A DNA stretch of 8,142 nucleotides from an uncultured Collinsella sp. (GTDB taxonomy: Bacteria; Actinomycetota; Coriobacteriia; Coriobacteriales; Coriobacteriaceae). Under the pieces are notes generated by a model that had not been told where the DNA came from, did not search any database, and saw only the letters and a program-made list of their open reading frames with translations. How positions within the stretch are numbered: the first letter of the stretch is position 1; every line of letters begins with the position of its first letter. This document shows, piece after piece, positions 1-4,039 of this stretch. The stretch is from assembly GCA_902465465.1 (NCBI GenBank), contig CABQNF010000037.1, positions 1 to 8,142 of the forward strand, written 5' to 3'. The position numbers were made by a program, and so were the translations under genes.

Positions 1-853
1 TCTTTTCCTTTTCCTCGTCGGTCAGCAGGCAGGTCTCAATGATGACCTTCAGGACCTTGTCGCCCACCGCCTGCTTCACGGCGCGGATATCCTCGCGCAG
101 GGCCTCGTCGGGATCCGCTGCCGCGGCGCCAACCGGCACGATACCGGTCTCCTCATCCTCGCTCGGCGGCGCGATGACCAGCGCAATCTCGCCCTTTACC
201 TCGCCGCGAGTACGCAGCTCCTCGGCAAGCTGGGCGGCGGGCCCGCGCAAGACTTCCTCGTGCAGCTTGGTGAGTTCGCGGCAGACGGCAACCTCACGCT
301 GGGGAAAGACCTCCGCCACGGCCTCGAGCGTCGCCACGATGCGATGTGGAGACTCGTAGAAGATGAGTGCGCCGGGCACCACGGCAAGGCGCTGCAAACG
401 GCGCACACGGTCACCGTGCTTTCGGCCCAAAAAGCCCTCGAAGAAAAAATGCTCGCAGGGAATGCCGGACGAAACGAGCGCCGTGACGCAAGCAGAGGGC
501 CCGGGAATAACTTCTACGGGCACATCGGCCTCACGTGCCGCCTCGACCAGCGCCTGGCCGGGATCGGACACGCTCGGCATGCCGGCGTCCGAGGCAAAGG
601 TGAGGGTCTCCCCCGCCAGCAGACGGTCGACCAGGCCGGCGGCGCGGCTGGTGATCACATTCTCGTCGCAACGGACAAGCGGCTTGGAAATGCCCAGGTG
701 CATCAGCAGCTTTGACGTCACACGCGTGTCTTCGCAGCAGATGGCATCGGCGGCGGCAAACGCCTCGCCGACGCGCGGGGACAGGTCGCCCAGGTTGCCG
801 ATGGGCGTGCCGACCACATAGAGTTTGCCCGTATGGGCGCTGTTTTGCGTCAT
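1..853 (-). CDS. rsmI: RsmI, 16S rRNA (cytidine-1402-2'-O)-methyltransferase, 3' end beyond window, with a DeoC-like tail
   Basis: The frame starts at ATG 853 and stays open to the window edge (284 codons visible). RsmI uses S-adenosylmethionine to methylate the ribose of C1402 in the decoding centre of 16S rRNA. Family motifs appear in order: LYVVGTPIGNLGDLS (residues 11-25), CCEDTR (39-44), FASDAGMPSVSDPG (86-99), PGPSACVTALVSSG (117-130), FFFEGFLGRK (136-145), IFYESPHR (164-171), RELTKLHEE (192-200) and GEIALVIAP (221-229). These cover the whole methyltransferase domain, so the call is firm. The expected C-terminal helical region is absent: from about residue 250 the frame instead reads into VLKVIIETCLLTDEEK (267-282), a stretch I know from deoxyribose-phosphate aldolase (see findings). 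The start lies 6 bases after the stop of the glycosidase gene, with a modest ribosome site (TAGGTTGAT) inside that gene's end, so the two are probably co-transcribed. Confidence 0.93.
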   Translation of the reverse strand, partial: MTQNSAHTGKLYVVGTPIGNLGDLSPRVGEAFAAADAICCEDTRVTSKLLMHLGISKPLVRCDENVITSRAAGLVDRLLAGETLTFASDAGMPSVSDPGQALVEAAREADVPVEVIPGPSACVTALVSSGIPCEHFFFEGFLGRKHGDRVRRLQRLAVVPGALIFYESPHRIVATLEAVAEVFPQREVAVCRELTKLHEEVLRGPAAQLAEELRTRGEVKGEIALVIAPPSEDEETGIVPVGAAAADPDEALREDIRAVKQAVGDKVLKVIIETCLLTDEEKEK

Positions 854-859
854 ATCAAC

Positions 860-1921
860 CTATTCAATCATGCCGCGCTCGAGCGTACCGAGCGCCGCGC
901 GGGCGTCCCATGCTGCAATGCGCTTCTCGGTCTTCCACGTTTGGAAGAACCAACCGGCAGCCGGCGCAAACGAAGCCAGCTGGTTGGCGATAAACACGCG
1001 CTCGTAGGCATTGCGGCCCTCGGGCGTAACCGACGAGTTGGCAAAGATCGCCGCACCCGACCATTCGCCCACCAGCACGGGGAACCCAGTCGAAATCGCC
1101 TCTTTAAGCTCGCGCTTGTTACGCGAAATCGCCGTCGTCAGCCCGCGGGGGCTCGTGATGTCGAGCGCATACTCGTCACGGTAATGGTACAGGTGAAGGT
1201 CCATGTAGACGTTCTTGTACTTGGCGCCGCGCATAAAATGCTTCCACTCGTTGGGATGCCCCGACGACGAGAAGACGACGATCTTATCCTCGGGCATATA
1301 CGAACGGACGAGCTCGTAGGCGTCGCGATAGAAGTTGCGCAGGTAGTGCGCCGGAATGCCATCCGTCATGGTAAAGAGGCTCTTGCGGACGCTCATCTGC
1401 GGCGTGTCCAGCAGCTCAATGCCCAGCAGGCTCTCGGCCTCGCCGTAGCGATCGGCCAGGCGCTCGAGCACGTCGAGCGCGACATGACGGCCGTTGGTGG
1501 ACGAATGCCACTCGGCGACAGCCTCTGGCGTGGCGGGCGAATCGTTGGAATCGCCCTGGCCACCGGGCACAGTTGCTAGATCAAGCAGCACGCGGATGTC
1601 GTACTTGGCAGCCCACTCAATTGCACGGTCGATGTAGTCGACAACCGAGATGTAGGACGCATCGGACTCCTGCGAACCAAAGGCATACCAGGGTACCGGC
1701 AGACGCACGGCGTTGAGGCCGATCTGCGCCATGCGACGGAAATCATCCTCGCTCACAAACGTCTCGTAATGACGGCGCATGCGCTCGTTATAGGCGGCGG
1801 TGCCCATGGCCTCCTGCAGCTCGGCCGCATTGGATGCACCGGTCGCCGCGTATAGCGACGGGGTCACCCAAGGCTCGGGAATAAACCAGCCAGAGAGATT
1901 AACGCCGAGTATCCTCTCCAT
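860..1921 (-). CDS. Glycoside hydrolase family 5-like protein (exo-1,3-glucanase/EXG type) with altered acid/base site
   Basis: The protein has 353 residues. I chose ATG 1921 because a strong AAGGGGG ribosome site lies 5 bases upstream and the family's N-terminal motif begins at once; the frame is open further upstream, but there it only translates repeat DNA. Family 5 EXG-type features are GVNLSGWFIPEPWVTPSL (6-23), the EDDF..M...GLNAVRLPVPWYAF barrel strand (58-81), LLDLATVPGGQ (112-122), GIELLDTP (167-174), DLHLYHY (241-247), the nucleophile motif VGEWS (284-288, E286) and GWFFQTWKTE (323-332). The family cleaves beta-glucans by a two-glutamate retaining mechanism. The acid/base Glu normally sits in NEP; here the triplet is D172-T173-P174, and the His common after the LLDL strand is Ala. 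There is no signal peptide, so it should be cytoplasmic. It could act on small imported glucosides, use a relocated acid, or be a non-catalytic binding protein. Confidence 0.82.
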   Translation of the reverse strand: MERILGVNLSGWFIPEPWVTPSLYAATGASNAAELQEAMGTAAYNERMRRHYETFVSEDDFRRMAQIGLNAVRLPVPWYAFGSQESDASYISVVDYIDRAIEWAAKYDIRVLLDLATVPGGQGDSNDSPATPEAVAEWHSSTNGRHVALDVLERLADRYGEAESLLGIELLDTPQMSVRKSLFTMTDGIPAHYLRNFYRDAYELVRSYMPEDKIVVFSSSGHPNEWKHFMRGAKYKNVYMDLHLYHYRDEYALDITSPRGLTTAISRNKRELKEAISTGFPVLVGEWSGAAIFANSSVTPEGRNAYERVFIANQLASFAPAAGWFFQTWKTEKRIAAWDARAALGTLERGMIE

Positions 1922-1986
1922 CACTGCCCCCTTCGGATCGTGCAGGCCGAGCCTGCATCGTATTGCATAGGAAAAGTATCGTTTTG

Positions 1987-2026
1987 AGTATACCCGCGCG
2001 TGCGGACAGACGACCGAACGGTCTGT
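1987..2026 (-). promoter_or_regulatory. Candidate promoter and operator of the glycosidase gene
   Basis: On the minus strand a TATACT hexamer (1992-1987) lies about 60 bases upstream of the glycosidase start and fits a -10 box. No good -35 box is found at normal spacing. Instead that region holds a nested inverted repeat: outer arms ACAGAC (2006-2011) and GTCTGT (2021-2026), inner arms GACCG (2012-2016) and CGGTC (2019-2023). A poor -35 covered by a palindrome is typical of promoters that need an activator, or of repressor sites. This is inference from sequence alone. Confidence 0.4.
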
Positions 2027-2113
2027 AAAGTGGCGCAAAAGCGGGAGGAATGTCTGGGCGGGCGGGCCCGAGATGGCGCGATGAGGCGTGTACGCGCGCC
2101 GGAGGCAGGCACC
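2027..2113. other. Intergenic stretch without a supported gene
   Basis: Between the candidate glycosidase operator and the repeat array I see only GC-rich DNA. Long open frames cross it on both strands, but none has a ribosome site or recognisable protein sequence. It may be a decayed edge of the array, but I could not align a further half-site here. Confidence 0.5.
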
Positions 2114-2344
2114 GGAAAGCACGTCCCGTTTTTCGCAAAAGACTGGGATGCATTTTCCGTTCGAGGCCTCAACCGGAAAATGCATCCCGTTCTGAGCGCG
2201 GGATCTGGGACGCAGTTTCCGCCAAAGACCGCAAAAGGAAAGCACATCCCATTCTGACGCCGGATTCCGGGTCGCGCTTTCCCAAGCGGCCTCAAAGCGG
2301 AAAACGCATCCCACTCTGGAGCCAAATTCCGGGACGCAATTTCC
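2114..2344. repeat. Array of eight alternating 15-bp half-sites (four copies of a 62-bp unit)
   Basis: Four units of 45-46 bp lie at 2114-2158, 2175-2220, 2237-2282 and 2299-2344, separated by 16-bp spacers. Each starts with a left arm close to GGAAAAYGCATCCCR and ends with its inverted counterpart YGGGAYGCANTTTCC. Arm starts are 2114, 2144, 2175, 2206, 2237, 2268, 2299 and 2330, so steps are 30 or 31 bp with orientation alternating every time. The gaps fall into two classes: inside units they resemble YTCTGANGCCNNATTC, and between units they resemble NNNNNGNCCTCAAANC. The arms match each other imperfectly, mostly by transitions. Gaps are similar to each other and too short for CRISPR spacers. 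Possible roles include a cooperative protein-binding array, a REP/BIME-like element or a folded RNA. Confidence 0.85.
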
Positions 2345-2355
2345 GCAGAGCCCTC

Positions 2356-2387
2356 AATAAAAGAAAAGGACCCCTTGCAGAGGTCCT
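2356..2387 (-). terminator. Rho-independent terminator of the tRNA-Phe gene
   Basis: On the minus strand a 9-bp stem with one mismatch (2387-2379 paired with 2375-2367, outer six pairs AGGACC/GGTCCT) closes a 3-base loop. It is followed at once by the T-rich run TTTCTTTTATT (2366-2356). It lies about 14 bases after the tRNA, so it should end the tRNA transcript before the repeat array. Confidence 0.8.
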
Positions 2388-2400
2388 AGTCAATTCAAGG

Positions 2401-2473
<73 letters not shown>

Positions 2474-2505
2474 ATTTGAGGTGTGCCTTGTTTCAAGGCT
2501 TGATT

Positions 2506-2572
2506 AGTATAACCAAGGACGCGTTCCGGTCAACCGAGAATTTTAAAAAAGTTTTTGAGCACAGCCTCGGTT
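2506..2572 (-). promoter_or_regulatory. Promoter of the tRNA-Phe gene with AT-rich upstream element
   Basis: On the minus strand TTGACC (2533-2528) and TATACT (2511-2506) are separated by 16 bases and closely match a housekeeping sigma promoter, giving a start about 25 bases before the tRNA. Directly upstream of the -35 is an A/T run (AAAAACTTTTTTAAAATT, 2556-2539), typical of an UP element on a strong stable-RNA promoter. That run is framed by a 7-bp inverted repeat (AACCGAG 2532-2538, CTCGGTT 2566-2572). The repeat could be a weak end-of-transcript hairpin for the antitoxin gene or a binding site. Confidence 0.75.
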
Positions 2573-2596
2573 CTATAAATCGGCACGTCAGAGACA

Positions 2597-2884
2597 TCAG
2601 CCGGCAGCAAGAAGTTTTTCGCTCAGAGCCGCACGAGCAAACTCACTTGGCGTCATCCCCTCGGCAGCCGCCCGTCGACGAATGGCCTCCTTCATTCCCA
2701 GAGGAATCTTGACCGACAGCGTTGCCGTCCCCTCACCTGAGAGCGGGGGCCGTCCATGCACGATCCCACCAACGGTGTGTTCGCCATCCGGAAACTCTCC
2801 GCGCTCGTACGACTCGCACCACGCGTCAATCATTTCATCCGTTACAACCTGACCATTAGCGGCCGTATACGTCTTGCCCATCAT
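2597..2884 (-). CDS. Ribbon-helix-helix antitoxin-like DNA-binding protein
   Basis: The protein has 95 residues. ATG 2884 and ATG 2881 are adjacent; I give the first because it forms an ATGA overlap with the upstream toxin frame and has an AGAGGGG ribosome site 4 bases before it. The C-terminal half is a CopG/Arc-type ribbon-helix-helix: a beta strand TATLSVKIP (53-61) followed by helices GMKEAIRRRAAAEG (63-76) and PSEFARAALSEKLL (79-92). These proteins bind DNA as dimers through the strand. The N-terminal part (TDEMIDAWCESYERGEFPDG, 15-34) probably binds and neutralises the toxin, as in actinobacterial RHH antitoxins. Family knowledge predicts autorepression of the operon, and a palindrome lies upstream of the pair. 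An ORF continues further 5', but there it only runs through the toxin gene in another frame. Confidence 0.85.
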   Translation of the reverse strand: MMGKTYTAANGQVVTDEMIDAWCESYERGEFPDGEHTVGGIVHGRPPLSGEGTATLSVKIPLGMKEAIRRRAAAEGMTPSEFARAALSEKLLAAG

Positions 2885-3147
2885 CGACCCCTCTGCCGAG
2901 CTCGCTCGATCTCTTGCCAGAATTTCTTCTGAACCGGAGACAGGGCATGAATAATGAGCCATCAACGAATTAGTTCGACCGCAACAAGTTCCACACTTCG
3001 ACCATCTGGAAGCCATCCAATGGCAAGCCATCTCGGCGGCTCGTCCTCCGACTCGCGGCGAATGCACTCAGTAACCGCGAACCAGGCACCTAGTACCTGC
3101 TTTTCCGTCAAGTGTTTTTTGGCGTTCGGATGGATCTCAACATCCAT
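2881..3147 (-). pseudogene. Toxin-like gene interrupted by an in-frame TGA
   Basis: From ATG 3147, with an AGGAGAAGG ribosome site, 61 codons read MDVEIHPNAKKHLTEKQ...RWLAIGWLPDGRSVELVAVELIR and then meet TGA at 2964-2962. In the same frame the sequence goes on WLIIHALSPVQKKFWQEIER (63-82), ending at TGA 2883-2881, which overlaps the antitoxin start by 4 bases. The whole reads as one 88-codon protein of the small BrnT/RelE-like toxin type: a central RWLxIG....GR.VELV strand pair, then a strand with IHA and a C-terminal helix. Family assignment is by pattern only. Other genes here also end in TGA, so recoding of TGA is unlikely; a nonsense mutation of an ancestral toxin is the simplest reading. 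A shortened 61-residue product lacking the IHA strand and last helix could still be made. Confidence 0.7.
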
Positions 3148-3161
3148 GCACCTTCTCCTCC

Positions 3162-3190
3162 ATCTTACCAAATTTCGTATGACGAAAGTC
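3162..3190 (-). promoter_or_regulatory. Candidate autoregulated promoter/operator of the toxin-antitoxin pair
   Basis: A perfect 6-bp inverted repeat with a 3-base centre, TTTCGT-ATG-ACGAAA (3173-3187), sits just upstream of the toxin start. Next to it on the minus strand is TGGTAAGAT (3170-3162), which resembles an extended -10 box; no clear -35 is visible. Ribbon-helix-helix antitoxins commonly bind such short palindromes. The implied start would leave a very short leader, so the promoter part is less certain than the palindrome. Confidence 0.45.
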
Positions 3191-3206
3191 CGCTGTCGCC
3201 AATCTC

Positions 3207-3566
3207 TTACGCCGGCACTTGTTGGAGGGCGGGAGGTGTAGCGAGGATTGAAGGGCGTTCCAATACCGCCCAGGCGCCGGGGCAGGAGCACATACACCAG
3301 GGACATACGTTTTCGTAGCGCGCGAGGATATTGCCGTCGCGATCGATGAAGGCGATGTCGATGGGATAGGCCATAAAACACGTATGGACCGAAGAGCAGC
3401 GTGGAAACGCCATGACGAGCGGCAGGCCGTTGGCGGCAACCGGACGCCGTCCCAGCATGCCGCGCAGGCGCACGACAAACGACTCCGCCACCACAAACTC
3501 GGCCGGCGTCCAACCCAGTCTGTTGAGTGCCCGCGCGTAGACGATGTAGGACGAGACCGCGGTCAC
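3207..3566 (-). CDS. DUF192 family protein at the end of the Tad operon
   Basis: The protein has 119 residues. GTG 3566 is chosen because it overlaps the upstream pseudopilin stop as GTGA; the longer frame with an upstream ATG would lie inside that gene. DUF192 hallmarks are the RLRGMLGRR element (33-41), CSSVHTCFMAYPIDIAFIDRDGNIL (57-81) and the late GAWAVLE strand (97-103). The family is a small beta-rich domain of unsettled biochemical role, often found next to Tad/type II secretion-like genes in actinobacteria. No signal peptide is evident, though some relatives are exported. Unusual is the cysteine cluster CPWCMCSC (88-95), where relatives usually have at most one Cys, plus C57 and C63. 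The cluster could bind metal or form disulfides. It is the last gene of the run, ending 59 bases before the toxin gene. Confidence 0.82.
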   Translation of the reverse strand: MTAVSSYIVYARALNRLGWTPAEFVVAESFVVRLRGMLGRRPVAANGLPLVMAFPRCSSVHTCFMAYPIDIAFIDRDGNILARYENVCPWCMCSCPGAWAVLERPSILATPPALQQVPA

Positions 3567-4039
3567 ATGACCACCCCCGGACGCCATGGATCGACCGTCA
3601 CCGCACGCTCGTGCGACAACGTTGTCGGCGCCCCCAGCGAAACGCCAGCGATGCTGAGAAAAGTCGGCCACGGCTCATAGTGCATGGTGCAGGTGTAGGT
3701 CCTAAACGTACCGGATAGGGAGAGCAGGCCACCATCCGATGCCTTCGCGCCTTGCTCGCTCGACACTTCGATCTGTAAGTCATAGCCTTCCATGGCATTC
3801 AGAATTTGAGTCTGAACCGTCGCCGAGGCATCGGCAGAGCTTTCGTCGCCCTCCCCCTCCGACGCCACGGCATGCGCTAGCACGATGTCGGGCACCACGC
3901 GGTCGAAGCGCGCGACAGCGCTGGCAAAGATCATGACGTTGTACACGATGAGTGCCAGCACCAGCAAAACGGGCATAACCACTGCCATCTCCACCGTCGC
4001 TTGGGCGCGCTCCTCGCGCAGACGCATGCGGATACTCAT
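3563..4039 (-). CDS. TadE-like pseudopilin
   Basis: The protein has 158 residues. Its start ATG 4039 shares one base with the upstream stop (TAATG), so translation is probably coupled. The N-terminus has a basic leader (MSIRMRLREER), then AQATVEMAVVMPVLLVLALIVY with Glu at +5 of a presumed cleavage after Ala12, and a single membrane helix (about 18-40). This is the class III prepilin/TadE pattern, processed by a TadV/CpaA-type peptidase and acting as a minor pilin on the outer face of the membrane. The remaining 115 residues are predicted outside the membrane and carry one Cys (C116, in RTYTCTMHYEPWP). It ends in an overlap with the DUF192 gene. Confidence 0.83.
   Translation of the reverse strand: MSIRMRLREERAQATVEMAVVMPVLLVLALIVYNVMIFASAVARFDRVVPDIVLAHAVASEGEGDESSADASATVQTQILNAMEGYDLQIEVSSEQGAKASDGGLLSLSGTFRTYTCTMHYEPWPTFLSIAGVSLGAPTTLSHERAVTVDPWRPGVVM

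Noticed and set aside
833..1579. A long plus-strand open frame of 248 codons
   Set aside because: It lies wholly opposite the glycosidase gene in a GC-rich context, has no ribosome site, and its protein is rich in Arg/His/Ala/Gly without recognisable motifs; it is a shadow frame.
1922..2314. A 5' extension of the glycosidase by about 131 codons
   Set aside because: The extension only translates the repeat array and the promoter region, has no ribosome site, and the family's N-terminal motif begins right at ATG 1921 behind a strong ribosome site.
2114..2344. The repeat array as a CRISPR array
   Set aside because: Repeats are 15 bp and alternate in orientation, the gaps are 15-16 bp and resemble each other, and there are no cas genes nearby.
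2962..2964. TGA reassigned to tryptophan or glycine in this organism
   Set aside because: Other genes here (the antitoxin gene, the TadE-like gene ending at 3563 and the membrane protein gene ending at 6856) use TGA as their stop at sensible overlaps, so a changed code is unlikely.
2962..3513. A 183-codon extended form of the toxin reading frame
   Set aside because: The 5' part overlaps the DUF192 gene in another frame and reads as Arg/Cys-rich shadow sequence; ATG 3147 has a good ribosome site directly upstream.
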